NCBI GenBank assembly: GCA_028015205.1
Contig: CM051518.1
Location: 52,934,372-52,998,371, forward strand
DNA: 64,000 nucleotides
From: Mytilisepta virgata
Taxonomy: Eukaryota > Mollusca > Bivalvia > Mytilida > Mytilidae
Direction: 5' to 3'
How positions within the stretch are numbered: the stretch's first letter is position 1; each line of letters opens with the position of its first letter. Below the pieces are notes generated by a model that saw only the letters and a list, made by a program, of their open reading frames with translations, ran no database searches and had not been told where the DNA came from. A program made the translations under genes and the position numbers. Positions 44,001-59,000 of the stretch are shown piece by piece.

Positions 44001-47000
44001 TCATTTATCCTAATGAAATCTTACTTGTCTTTGTGAGAAAGTGTTTTTATGTTGATAGTTGATAAAATGATCTACATACCTGCAGCAAGTCATTAATCTG
44101 GAAACATTTCCTTAATGCAAATTGTAAATAGCGGAGCTGTACTAAATGGGAATTCATTTTGAGCTATGATTGTGCACATCATTAGCCGCCCTCGTTTTGT
44201 CCTCTTCCAATTTTCGGCACTTTTCCAAATTTGTGAGACCAGTAAAATTTACCTCCGTGAGCACATGGAAATATTTGTGAGACTTCACCGACTGACATAC
44301 ATAATATAAAGGTTTCGCCTTTTGATGAAGATTGAAGGAATTTGCAAAGATCAGTGTATTCACGTTTGGCTGGCATGTTTTTTACTGGCTTCATCATGCC
44401 GCCATTAAATGATGCCAAGTCAAAATCTTATGAGCGTTTGCAAAGACGAAAGTTCTACCATCAGTCAAAGCGCCGCGAGGATAAGTCAACGTTCATTCGA
44501 GCGTCCTTTAACTTTATGCCTGGGCATATCGACATGTTGCGAAAGGTTCCGAGCGAACTTTGCGTTTTTCTTTTTTTACCGTTTTACTTAGTTGACTTAG
44601 AAAAACGTTTAAAAGGGCGGAAGGCATAATTTTGGGGTCTGAAAATCGTAGTGATAACGCTAAAATCGTAGCGGTAAACAGGTCCGAATAAGCTGTAACT
44701 GGAATTGATAACACAAAGCATGTACACGAGGTTCGGACAGACGGACAGATGGTCAGACGGACAGACGGACAGATGGACAGACAGACAGACTGAAACCTAT
44801 ATACCCCCCAAAACTTCGTTTTCGGGGGGTATAATAATATTTTTAACCACTTCCTGGTGATTAAATTTCTACGTGGGAATTACTGCCGTTTTTTCTCCAG
44901 TTATTGGAACAATAAACTAGACATAGCAACGACATTTTCTTGAGGTTTTTGTCGAAAATCATAGGAGAAACAGATTCTCCTTCAATTTACTGTTGAGTTA
45001 TGGAATTTCTCCACCAATAGATAAATTTTAAATTTTAACACGCTCGCATAAGCTCGCGTGTTGAAAATCGAAAATTTAACTATCTCGGGTGGAGAAATTC
45101 CATAACTCACTCGTACCTGAAGGAAAATCTATATTTCTCCTATTCTTGACGTGTTTAATCGGTGGGATAAAAATACATAATATTTCTAAACACTTCTCAG
45201 TGATTAAAGTTCTGCATGGGAATTCCAGCCGTTTTTTTAAGTTTATTGGAAAGATAAACTAGAGAAGTTCCGAAATGGCGTTCATGTATACAAAATGTGT
45301 AGCAAGGTTTTTTCTTGAGGTTTCTGTTGAAAATTATAGGAGAAACAGATTCTCCTTCAATTTACTCGTGAGTTATAGAATTTCTCCACCATCAACAGTT
45401 AAATTTTAGATTTTAACATGCTAGCTAAAGCTCACATGTTGAAAATAAAATATTTAACTATCTTAGGTGGAGAAATTCCATAACTCACTCGTACCTGAAG
45501 GAGAATCTATATTACTCTTTCCGTAATCAACACAAATAATCATTTTGTTCACTAAATAAATTTACTTACCCAAATTCAAATGAAAAAGGTTTTCCAAGAA
45601 TGAATGAAATTATTTCCTCTATTTGTTCTGTGTGAGTTGGATAACTGTGTAATTGTACTGCTAACAAATGGAAACATTGTTTCTGTATAAATTCCTCTAC
45701 AAGTCTCTCACCAGCTCTCAGCAAATATCTACTGATAATCTGCAATGAGGAAAATTTTAACACTGTAAGTATACAATATAGAGATTAACAACCAAGAGTC
45801 TTAGTTTTGTTATTCTCACCTGTTTTTTTTTTTTTTTTTTGAATTAATAGTTTATCTTCTCTTGAATAAACTGGTCAAAACTCTAGTAAACTGTCTAAAT
45901 TGAAGTGTCCAGGTTATAAAATGAATTCACAGAATTAGACAAGAATTCTCAACTGTACTTTTTCTTACCTATTATAAGTAACATTTCTGTGATAACAAAA
46001 CCACAGTCCAAACTGAACAAAATCTTTTGTTTGTATGTTAAGTAATATTTTTAGTCTGGAGATACAAATTTCCTCACACTCTTTATTTGAAAATGAAAAT
46101 AAAACTTAGATTTGTTATGTCTTACCTTTATAACTGCTGTTCTGATCTGAGGAGAACTGTGGTGTGCCAGAACCAGTACAATATCCGGTTTAATGACATT
46201 CTTGAATACATTATCTATCTGGTTGTCTGGTAATGTTATCACAATGTTTGTCAAAGTTTCTAATAATCCTGCAAAAATATAAGAAATAGGTTTATATATA
46301 TGTATAAAGCAGGGTTCAATCTCAGAACTTTAGTGCTGGTAACCTAGTAATTACAACCTAAACTGTAACATTAAAATTTAAGTAGAATCATTCATGCATG
46401 ACATCCGGGTTGAGGAACTTACAATGCACATTGATTAGATCCATTTTTTTTCTTAACTTTCATTTATCAGTTTATAATTGAATATACATACCCACACAAA
46501 GAGCCACTAATCCCTTTTCAAATTCCTCTTCGTAACTCTCCTCATCAAAATCTACCTCCGGTCTCGGAGCGTACAACCCTTCCTCATCGTCTGTTGACAT
46601 TTCCCTCGTCAAAGAACCTGTTGATGCATGAAAACCAATTTTTTTCAACATTGACACTTTATCTAACTTCTCTGTGACACATGATTCCCCTTCAGATGAA
46701 CCAACTGATAACATATCTAGATTTTTATTGTTATCTTCAGTAGTGCTATGTGTACTGTGTGTGGTATTACTACAACTTCCATTGTCTGACTTTTCTAAAT
46801 CTGACACAGTCTCAATAGGTTCAGTTCCTGTCTGAATTTCTCTCAACTCAAAAACAGGTGTTTCTTTTTCCTGTAGTGTGCCAAACTGACTAGATTTCCC
46901 ACTGCTCTGTGTTCCAGAAATAACATCTTCTTTTGTTAAAGTACTGATGTTTCCATTTTTAATGTCAGTAACTTGTTTAGATTCTAAAGTACTGTCTGTT

Positions 47001-50000
47001 TCTGTTACTAAACTTTTGTCCTGTAAAACTTCCTCTGCTTCTTCAGCATCTCCAAGTCTGAATTCTAAATTCCTCTTAGCTTTCAGATCTGTTTTAAAAT
47101 AGTAGATATGATGAATTATCAAGGATCTAAGGTGGAAATATTATAAATAGTCATCTTGAATGATGATATTACTTAGTTCTCTAATTCTTTGTCAATTCAA
47201 CCCTTTCTGAACTCATTGTTTATCAAATATTTAATCAATGTGTGTTCGTCGATGATCTCAGTTGATGATTAGTTAAGACAAAAGGTCATAACCTGTCAGA
47301 ACGACTTTTACATTCAGATTTCTCAGAATCGACTAATAACACCATAGCAACATGTAAAGATAGTGAGCAAGTGTATGATGTAATAATTAGGAATGCAGTA
47401 GCACCTGAAGGGGCTTTTTGTTTAAAAAATAAAAAAAATTATTTATTTAGAGAAACAGATTCTTGCATCATTACTCAAGAATTATCGGATTTATCAAATC
47501 TCGATAGATATATCCAGTAATCCTCTGGAAACAAAGAATCCATTTAAAAAAAAAAATGAAAATAACCATAAAAGAAATTAGTCTGAAGAGCAAATTCATT
47601 TAAAGTTTTCATAATACTTTTAAATTCTCATTTGTTCGAATTCAGTGATGACAATCAAGCCAAAAAAGGATATAATCTTTTCATTGAAATCAAGTGTATG
47701 TGGAATTTAATACAATTTGTTGGATTATAAACCACATCTGACATTGTTCATTATTTCAGGTAACTGAAAATCTGAAAATTCAGGTTTTTCCTCAAAAGGT
47801 ATCTAGAATATAAAAATACTTTTGGTGAATATGATAGACATGTCCTGTTTTCAAACTTATCTCTATCTTTAGATCAATATAAATGTAATATTCAGACTGA
47901 ATTCTTCAGACCTACCTGTGTTTTCCTCAGGAGAGTGTTTATCCTGCCTCACACCATGTGGTGTACTTGTAATATTTAAACTGCCTTTAACAAACAAATT
48001 ATCTTTCCTTCTTTTAGGCGATTTCTCATCTAAAATTAAAACAAATACCTAGGTACTAACTGACTATTATTAGCTTATATTAACGGAACAACATAAATGT
48101 ATTTAACAGTTGTGATTCGACTCACAAAATATATAAATATTCTTTATGAACATGTAGAATATTCAGTATATATTGACATGGGCAACATGGCGGGTGTCCT
48201 GCAGGAAGCAGAGACTGCTTACTCTTCCGGAGCACCTTAACCTACCCACGGTTTTTTGGTGGGGTCCATGTTGTTTATATGTTTTTAGTTCTTAATTGTT
48301 GTGCATGTATTCTTTTGGTTTTGTCTTCGTTGTTCTCAGGAGTTCATCAGTTGTTTTGATTTTCCCCTCCTTCGAATATCCCTTTGGTGTATTTCTTGAC
48401 TTTACTTATTTAATTCCTATCAACCTCAGTATATAAAAATAATGTATATGCTATGTTTTCTAGACTTCTGCTGCACAGTTCTTGGCATAAATGATGCTTC
48501 GTTACAAGCAGTTCTTACTTCAAGTATCGTAGTCTGAATCTGAACATAAATATCTGAATATTCAGTAGCAAGCCTTTTCACAATACCATGATAATAAAAA
48601 TAAACTTACTCCACCATATTGTAAAATAAAAATTGCTCCTGCTGTGGTTGATGTATGAGTTGGTTGCTGGATGTACCAAAATTAGGAAATCACAAATCAA
48701 CACAATGAGATGAAGGTCAGGTGGTGTTCCCAGCATGCTCTGTAATATGCTAATGACTGACTGGGCAATCTCTACTGAGTAGGCCTTCACACCCTCTTGT
48801 ACTCTCTCCTATTTTAAATAAATAACATGCTTTATAAAATTCTGTATTTTTCTCCGTTATAGTTTTACATCACTTTACTGGTTAACTTTTATTATAGAGG
48901 AAGCTGGATTTCTGAAAGAGAAGTATTGATCTTCTGCATAAAAACTAACAATCCTTTTTTAAAATAATTTTCAGTTGGAGAATTACTAAAACTAAAACCA
49001 TAACTTTTTCTTAAACTTGCATTTCTCCTGGAATAAACAATTTAAAATAACTACATAAATATAACTTACCTGGTAAATTTTAAATATTTTGTTGATCAAA
49101 CTGACAGAATGAAATTGTTTCAGATTAAAGACTTGGTGTGGATGGTCGTCTCTAACTAATGAGGCCAAAGCATGAAATATCATCACCAAAATATTTTTGT
49201 CTGCTCCTTCCCAGATATTCCAGTTTAACAGAACATCTACCATCAAAGAAATGTTTGTGATCATAGCTTCAGATTTCTTTCTAATCACAAGGGTTCCATC
49301 AGGTTCAAAACGCAGCATTGATTCAGATGTGGCAGCATCTAATATAACCTTTAAAAATTGACCAAAAACAATTTGGAAATGTGTTTTTATACATATGGAA
49401 TGCACTTACTATATGAAGGGACAAAATGTAATTTAATATATGGAATGCACTTACTCCACAAAGAGGTGAAATGTAACAGTATACTTCATTATGAAAGAGT
49501 TTTAAATTTCAAGTTCAAAGTTTACTAATAATTAAATCTAGCTAAATAAAATGTAAATAGAACAAATTTTATTGATAATTTTTATAAACAGTATGCTAAT
49601 AGATATAGATCATTATGAAATATAGAGTTACGAATTTCCAAGAGTTTCATCTATTGCAGCTTTTAGGAATACATAAATCTCATTTCCCATTATTTTTTTA
49701 AATTTTATTTTAAGTTTATTTTTATTAACAGTGTGCTGGTATCAGAGTACATAAAATTACGGCATTCAGGTAAATGATCTGATCAAAATGTGTCAATTTG
49801 AAAATTTCTGAAAAAAAAAATTATATTCAAAATTTTAAAAATTTTAGGCTTATATAATATAGTCTATCATCTACTATAGTTGTATTTTCTTCTTCTATCA
49901 TGTCTATTTCAATCTTAAGGATGCTTGATGATCATGTTTTGGTCTTTTTGTCAGATGTTTGGAATCCTTGGGTTTTATCCATTTCTTAAACATTAAATTT

Positions 50001-53000
50001 TTTGCCTATGAACCCCTACTTTTTCTTTTATAATTCAATCATATATACCTTAAAATGGTATTTGACAAAATTTTATGAAATCCTTTTTATTTTTTCATAC
50101 ATTTTTGAGAGACCGAAGTTGCCAATGCAAAGACAATGAAAACCCCAGAGAAAACCCATTTCCTGCAAATTTTCTAGGCCTTATAGCTCTAAAATGAGCA
50201 CATGAACCTATATTTCTTTCTTGTTTATTTGTTTACTATTCATATGTTCTCTCAAACTAAAACACCTATTTCAAATCCTATTTATTTCCTATAAGACCAG
50301 CGATCATCCTTAAAAAATTTTCTAAATTTGCAGAAAAAGAAAATTAACAGTACTATATCTGAAAATGAAAAATCATTTCAAAAGTGCTCAGAAATGAGTT
50401 CATATGTACTGATTTTTTTCCAAAAAAGAAGTACAATGTATAAATGTAACAGGTGAACTGTAACACACTTTTTACTTACCTTTAAAGTATGAAATCCTAC
50501 CACAGATCTTGAACTGGTCAGTACTCTGTGTAGTAAGTGATTACCATTGATAAGTAAATAGTCTTTTTCCAAGTAAGTTGAGAACTTAACTAAGGAAAAT
50601 AAAATCTGTAAAGACTTTGCCTGGAGGATCTCTTGTTCAGAATCCTGATCATGATTATCTGTCTTGTTCACTTCAAATATCTGTAAATAAACAAGATTTT
50701 TCATCACAGAGAAACTTTAAACTTGAAAAAAAAAATTTTTTTTTTACTGTAACAACAGTTTTCTTTACGTACTACACTGTCATAAACTAAATAGAAAATG
50801 CGGCCAATTTTTACATTACATTTTTATTCTTGGTAATGTATTTCATATCTTCTATCAAATAACTCAAAGAGGGATGAATTCAATTCCTTGACTTTATGAG
50901 TAGACAAATCATGTAGATTTATATAAACTAGTGTCTTTCTTATACCGGTACATATATCATCAGATGTGGAACAAATCTTGAGTTTTGCACCATAAAAAAC
51001 TTGCTTGGATGTGGTTACTACAGATATCCAGTCATATGATAGTAACAGGCACTATTGCAGTGACAATGCAAAATGTAAACAATATTGTGCACGATTACTG
51101 TCTCTAAACCCAAGTCCACAGAATGGATTTTTCAAAATTTGAGTACCTGTATCAATGTGAATTATCTAATCACTTGGCTGATAGATGCAATTAGCTAAGT
51201 CGTAACTAAAACAATTGAACTTACCTGATTTTGCTCAATCATGTCTTCAAGAGAAACAAAATAAATTCCCCTATGGAATATTCAATGTAAAAGGGAGATA
51301 ACTCTTCATATGAGATTTTATTAAATTAAATATTACAACCCCATCTAGCATGAAATGTGCACAAAGTGCATTAAAAATATTCAAAATAATTGTTTAACAA
51401 ATTTTAGGATAGGTCTTAGTTACCATTTATACTTGCCTATTAGGCGAAATTTTAGTATCAAATTTAAATTTTCTCAAAAGAGGGGTCGTCTTATAAGACA
51501 GGGCACTCACCAAGGAGAATAAATCTTAACGTATATAAAAAGTTAGGTCGGTAAATTTAAAGATATGAGGTAATTGTTGTAATTTTTTGTCACTAAATAT
51601 TTTGAAGAAATTTGAAAAACTGACGAAAAATTAGCTTTTTGTTATGTTGTTGACTTCCAGTAGATTGATTTGTTTAATGAATGGTATATATAACAAGACA
51701 ACAGTAAAGCCCGTACCTTCCAGTTGTTACTTCATTTGTTTTTCATGAAATCATCATTAATATTCATGAAAATTGCCTTTTTAAATCCAAAAACAACAAC
51801 GATGACAAACTTCAAATGACCCGCCATGTTCTGACATGTGGGCAACACGTGGTCGTAATCTGGATTCGGAATGGAACCTAATGAATATTTATTTGATTTG
51901 TTTCTTTCATCTTTGCATAAGATCAATGTCAATTCAATTTATAGGTTAAAGAAAAGGGAAATAAGAAGTAGAATATTTTTAATTTTTAATTTTATCGTCT
52001 TTATCCAACGTTTAGTTATCCCAAACTTTATTTTGTTGTTAGTATCTTACCCTAACTTCCAGGTGCGAAAAAACAATTAAATTTTGTTAACATTTATTTT
52101 CATGTTTTGGATGAATAAACTTATTTGTTTTGAGGGATGAAGACTAGATGCTGACAAGTTTTTCTGCCTTTTAGGAAAAAACTTCACTCCAGCCTAAGTT
52201 TGCCAGATTTTTGAAGGTCATTTGCCATTTTACGAGGGTCAAGGCATAAGTACTGCCCAAATTTTCTAAGAAAGGGCCCTCGTCTTATAGGACACGTAGT
52301 CTAATGGGTGAGTATAAATGGTAGTCAATTAAAATTTTTAATTTGTTCAAATTTTCAGGTGCATTAAATTTTCTATTGGAAACTGCCATTCAGAATCATT
52401 TTTTAGGTGTAAGGATACAAACTTTATAACCAATGGTAAAAATTTTATGATTTCTTGGACGACTCAACAAGGTTAATTAACCAACAAAAAACTTTTATAA
52501 TTCTAAAATTTGGACTTTCAAAATATCAAAAATCCATTCTGCGAACTGAGATTTACAGACAGTAGGCATAATAAAGATTTGAAAAAAAATTACTTTTTTA
52601 ATTTAGTGTTAAATTCTATTGAAACAAATGGAAAAACTGGAATGAAATGCACAAACAAAATTAATGTTTTCTATAAACCAAAGCTTTCAATGAAAATTAA
52701 AATAAACTAACGTTTTTATTGTATGGTAATGCCTGTTTCATATTAAATATCTAAAACAATCACCTTAGCCACAAGGAATACAGCAGCTTCCATGCCTCCA
52801 GCTCCTTCTAAAGCTTTCTCCAGACCATGATGTCTGTAATGAGTTACTTTACCCTGACATGTGAACTGTGCGGGGATCGGCTGCTGGTATAATAGGGCAT
52901 CATTACCCTTATGTTGTGGAAGTCCCAGATTTGAAGCGAGAATTGTCTGAATTTCCTGTGATGTAGGATCACTATAGAACCATGCCATGCTGGTTTTGGA

Positions 53001-56000
53001 AGGGTTGTATGTCAAAATCAAAGATGCCTGCAATGGACAGATAGTTCATAATTAGTCTCTCTTTTTATATATAAGCATACTGAAGGCTAATATGAGGTTT
53101 GTATCATTCATACAGATCTATTTACAAATATTGTGATATTTTTAATGCCACACCAAATTGATTTTTAGTTCTTTGGATTTTTTATGGCAGAAATAGGTGC
53201 GAGAGAGTGAAATTTTTATTTTAATTTTTTCCATAAGGACTACTTTTTTTCCATGCAAATATCAAATTTACGTGTGACCTGAATTTTTTCAACTAAAATA
53301 TTGCAAAAAATTGAAAAAAATCCCTATTTTTCACCAAATTTTAGGAGCACGCGAACATATTTTATTCTTAATTTCTTGAAAAATAAAGAATTTGGGCACA
53401 TTTTCATCAGGTTTGCAAAATGAAGCAGCAAAACATTTTTTCTTATAAAATTTAGAAAGTTCGAAAATCGGAGTGGCAAAATCCAAAAAACTAAAAATCA
53501 ATTTGGTGTTGTGTAATATTATGGATTTTAGCTGGTGTTTATTGAATTGTGGTCACCAATATATTTGCAGGGCCATATTGTTGCTCATCTTATGTGGGAT
53601 GATACCTATTACTAGATAACCACTATAAAGGTTGTACATCTATAGCAACCTTTAAAACTAATATTGTCTTATAAAGCATATCTCAAGTTCTTTCATTCTC
53701 ATATTTATTTTCTAGGCACCTGTGATGGTTCACGGGGGCTCAACCCATAGAGCTGTTTAGTGCGTCCCCAGGTGGCGGATAGGGGAGACCCTCTCGTTGG
53801 GGGTTGTCAGGTCATAATACGGAAAGCCTGGCTGCGGACCATAGTGGGTAATGTGTTTGGGGAATGCCACACTCCCTGCACGCTAAAGACCCCTTCTGTA
53901 GTTTTCGAAAAAGAGTAGGCTGATGGCCGCTACAGAAGGCTAAATGATCCGATCCTACCCAACCATCCTCCTTTTACAGTGGCAGTCAAAATTGGTTCCC
54001 CTTTGTGTCCCACCCCACCCTAATTGAATTGTTTGATAAATTGAACTGGTTCTTGTCCTGAAGAAGCATGAAATATTTGCCACTGGACGTTAAGCAACAA
54101 TCAATCAATCAATCATATTTATTTTCATTTTTTAAAAATTTTCTGTTATTATGTCAAGATCAGGATAGCGAGAAACAATTGAAGATGACAGAAATGGACA
54201 CATCTTCTCAAGTTTTTTCTTTTGTTGGCCTATTTCTTTCAAAAGAAGCTTTTCAAATGTGTACTTATATTTTCACATTTAGTGACATTTGCCACATTGT
54301 TCTGAGGTTCCAAATTTTCAAACACAATTTTGAAAATGGACAACTCTAAGATCAAGCAGCTACAATTGTCTTAACAGAAACAGATGTTCAGAAAAGAACA
54401 ATTTTAATCAACAGCAGGACTTAAGTCTGGGGTCTGAGGTCCAAATTTCTTAAACACAATTTTGAAAAAGTATCCATAAAATATTCTAGTAAAATTTGAT
54501 GTAGTAGATAAGAAATCATTTTAAAACTAGATGTACTGTGAGCAAAGCTCACAAAGTATATCCCCCGCTTTGAAGTCCAATTATCTCAATTGTGTGATAT
54601 CGGAAAGCAAAGATTTTTCTTCATGCACATCTTCAGATGATGTACTTCCTTTCTGTAAAGTTTCGTTGAAATCCATTGAGCGGTCTAAAAGGAGTTGTGC
54701 TTACAAGATATATGGACAGACGGACAGACAGACGGACAGACGGACAGACAGACAGACGGACGGACAAGGTGATTCCTATATACCCCCCCCCCCCCAAACT
54801 AGTTTGCAGGGGGTATAATAATTTTTGACAAAATTTTTTATTTTCAGTAACAGTCACCTACTTAACATTTAGTAGTATACTTACTCTAAGTGAATCTATG
54901 TCTACTCTTTTAGAGCCAACTAAAATTTCTGTTGGTATTTTAGAGTGCTGTTCCATCTGTTTTGTAAGCAAAGGGTCATAACTCAATCCCATAGCTATAT
55001 TATCACATTTACAGATAGTTACACAGCCTGGACCCAAAGCAAACAAATGAAATATTTCATCTCTGCCATGATTGCAACCTGTAAAATATAATTCATACAA
55101 ATAAAAAGAAAATTAAACCAAAATTAATTCAATATTCGGAATGAATACTAATAATGTGTAATAATAAAATAAATAAAATATATTACAGGTTACTTAAGTT
55201 ATTTGATAATGGATGGGGCCATACATTTTTTTTTTTTGATATTACATTAATTGTCAAGAGTGAATATAGTGCAAATAATTTTCTACGTAAATGACCATAT
55301 TAATGGGAGATGACTCACTGAAGATCGGGGCACGAGACTTCATCTCCACTGCTTTTCTATACAATGAAATTGGGTCAATGAATGAATATATCAAAGTAAT
55401 TTCATGTTTTTTTTACACTGGGAACATGGTTCATATCTTGATCAAGTTGTCTTGGTCTTTGCCTTCATATTTTAAATCATTTTAAATTCCAGTTAATTTT
55501 GGATCTTCACTTTTTTGTTAAATTCTAAGTCACTGATGTAACTTCAGATTAAAATACTGCAAAATAATATTTGATTTAAGTAAACAAATATCAATCAGTA
55601 GTATGGCTCACCTAGGTGTTCATGTGAAACTGATTTTTTTAATGGAAGAAATAGGTACTTCCATGAGTTGATATGAAAAGACATCAAATGTCTTACACTT
55701 CTGGAAAGATCCACTGGTCTCTCATATCAATGTATAAAATAATATAATAATCTTAAGACTAACAAAATACTCTGAGATATCAGGAATTATGAGATAAAAG
55801 AATATGAGATAGCAAGTGTAACCTGTATGTATGAACATGTTTCTAACAACCTAAAGGTAACAAAACTTAACTGAAATAAAATTAAAGTGTTATGTTCAAG
55901 AATGCAATGATCCCTTTCTTATGGTCATCATCACCTCATCCAGCTAAGTTGACAGTAGCGTCTGCCATTATCAAAATTCATACAAATTCCGACAGTCATT

Positions 56001-59000
56001 AGGAAAAGTAGAGCTGAATCTTGGGGTCAATTGGAGATGACGTACTACTATCAATATGTATATTATATACTTATTGACTGAGTAAGAGGGGAATAGTAAG
56101 TTTATTGTCCCGAGGAACAACTATTGCCCCGAGGCAACGCCGAGGGCAATAGTTGTTCAGAGGGACAATAAACTTACTATTCCCCGACTACTCAGTCAGT
56201 AAGTGTTTTATTATACCGAAAGAAACACAAGAGATAATTAAGGCAAAATTTAAGTCATGTGTACGTACCCGAGATGCATGATCGAGTGACAGAGTCCATT
56301 ATTTTTTTTTAAATTCATGTTCTCACCATGACATATCCCTTTTTCTAAATACTTTGAAGACGTACCGGAACATCTCGGGATTCAGCATTGACGATAACCT
56401 ATAACGCGGGAGCTTCCGAACGGGTCGGCTAAAACCTCCCAGCCAATCCCGTGCCCGGGATTAAAAATCCGCGAAACAACGTAACTTGAAGAGGGAAAAT
56501 AGTTTTTTGAGGGAAAATAGTTTGGAAACTATTGACCGGTGACCGGGGAAAATAGTTAAATCACTGAAAATGTTAAAAATAGTGAAATTATTGTGCATGT
56601 ATTTATTATAGAAAAATATATCTAAGGTATAATAAATACATACCTTAGATATATTTTTCTATAATAAATACATGCACAATAATTTCACTATTTTTAACAT
56701 TTTCAGTGATTTAACTATTTTCCCCGGTCACCGGTCAATAGTTTCCAAACTATTTTCCCTCAAAAAACTATTTTCCCTCTTCAAGTTACGTTGTTTCGCG
56801 GATTTTTAATCCCGGGCACGGGATTGGCTGGGAGGTTTTAGCCGACCCGTTCGGAAGCTCCCGCGTTATAGGTTATCGTCAATGCTGAATCCCGAGATGT
56901 TCCGGTACGTCTTCAAAGTATTTAGAAAAAGGGATATGTCATGGTGAGAACATGAATTTAAAAAAAAATAATGGACTCTGTCACTCGATCATGCATCTCG
57001 GGTACGTACACATGACTTAAATTTTGCCTTAATTATCTCTTGTGTTTCTTTCGGTATAATAAAACACTTACGGACTGAGTAGTCGGGGAATAGTAAGTTT
57101 ATTGTCCCTCTGAACAACTATTGCCCCTCGGCGTTGCCTCGGGGCAATAGTTGTTCCTCGGGACAATAAACTTACTATTCCCCTCTTACTCAGTCAATAA
57201 GTATATACTAACTTACCTTTAAAAAGCATAAGTGCACTGACATCTAGTGTTTGACTGAACTGTTCTGGATCTGTAGATGTGTGTCCAACACATAAAATTG
57301 GAACTCTATCTGCTTGCTTCTTATTCTCTGACAAAGAGTGTTCTAATTTTATCTCCTGGAGTCGCCATCCATCTAATATTATAGATACCTGTAAAGCAAG
57401 ACACATATTACTACAATACGACTTCTGAATACATTTATTAGTAATAAAAGGTAATTTACTATCGAGTATTTCTGGAAGAGAAGAGTTGCCATTATTAGTA
57501 TGTTTTATTTATTTTTGTATAAAATACGATTTCATCACAAAATAATGTGCTGTTCAAGTGCAAAATTAATTTCCTGAAGTCTGAAACATGTTCACTTCAA
57601 GGAAATATGTGAATGTACAGAATTTTAATAAAAATCAAGATTTATTTCATCAATAAATCAGTTTCTAAACTTTGGCAACTGTAACATGCACTTACATGTA
57701 CATGTATTGCTTGCAACTCTACAACTACAAATATGACCATAATCATTACTTGTTGATAATTCTAAAGTTATAAATATCTATTTCTTAACTTTATAAAATA
57801 TATTGATGTATCATTTATTCCTACCTGGCCATCTAGTATGTTGCTCGATGTCTGTAATTTCTCACTATAGCTCACCACCAGATGGTGCCACTGTCCTTTC
57901 ATTAAATACTCCTTAGATACAACATCTTTAAGTATGTGACTACTGCTGCCATATTCTGTGGTCAGTCTTGAAGTGAACATGATAAATGCATAAAGCTCTT
58001 ATTATTATAAAATTAATTACTTTACAATATATCAGTAAGTTGAAAAGAAGACCTGAGATTTTACCCAGCGAAATCACCCTGACTTCACTAAGGTTGAAAA
58101 AAAGATGCTCCATGATCAGTATGACAAGAAAATTTCAAATCAACAAAATAAGACATTCTTTAAATAACTACGTTTTGGTAAGCCATGCTAGCAAATGATT
58201 TCACAGTATCAGCATTCAAATAAAAATGGGTCAAAGACACAAATGGCCGCGTTGCTTTACTGGGTGTTTACTGTAGTGGTGACAAAGGTGATTACAAGAT
58301 CATATTGCACATTGGCAGTCATGAATATTTATATAGACAAAATCAGACACATTGTATGTTGGTGTACGATCACAGAGGCAGTCATCAATTTAATTAGAAA
58401 TAGGTGAAGTAAGCAATATTTGAATAAAAAAAACGACTAAGTTCCAAAGTTTGGAAAAATGGGAAATAATTCCATAAAGTGAGGTGCACATCTTCAATAT
58501 ATATAGAAACATTCTATGAAGTTTCAAGGATATGGGTGAAAAACTGTAGGAGGAGTTGATTTCGCAAAATAGGTACCCTCTATTGAAGATGTCAATAAAA
58601 AACAACTAAGTTCCAAAGTTTGGAAAAATGGGAAATAATTCCTGAAATAATTCCATAAAGTGAGGTGCACATCTTCAATATATATAGAAACATTCTATGA
58701 AGTTTCAAGGATATGGGTGAAAGACTGTAGGAGGAGTTGATTTCGCAAAATAGGTACCCTCTATTGAAGATGTCAATAAAAAACGACTAAGTTCCAAAGT
58801 TTGGAAAAATGGGAAATAATTCCTGAAATAATTCCATAAAGTGAGGTGCACATCTTCAATATATATAGAAACATTCTATGAAGTTTCAAGGATATGGGTG
58901 AAAGACTGTAGGAGGAGTTGATTTCGCAAAATAGGTACCCTCTATTGAAGATGTCAATAAAAAACGACTAAGTTCCAAAGTTTGGAAAAATGGGAAATAA

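Noticed and set aside
45822..45841. Poly-T run as a polyadenylated retroposon tail
   Set aside because: No target duplication or retroposon body is seen next to it; plain homopolymers are common in these introns.
54531..54818. 95-codon frame over the GACA/GACG microsatellite
   Set aside because: It is built from the simple repeat and the terminal hairpin of a transposable element.
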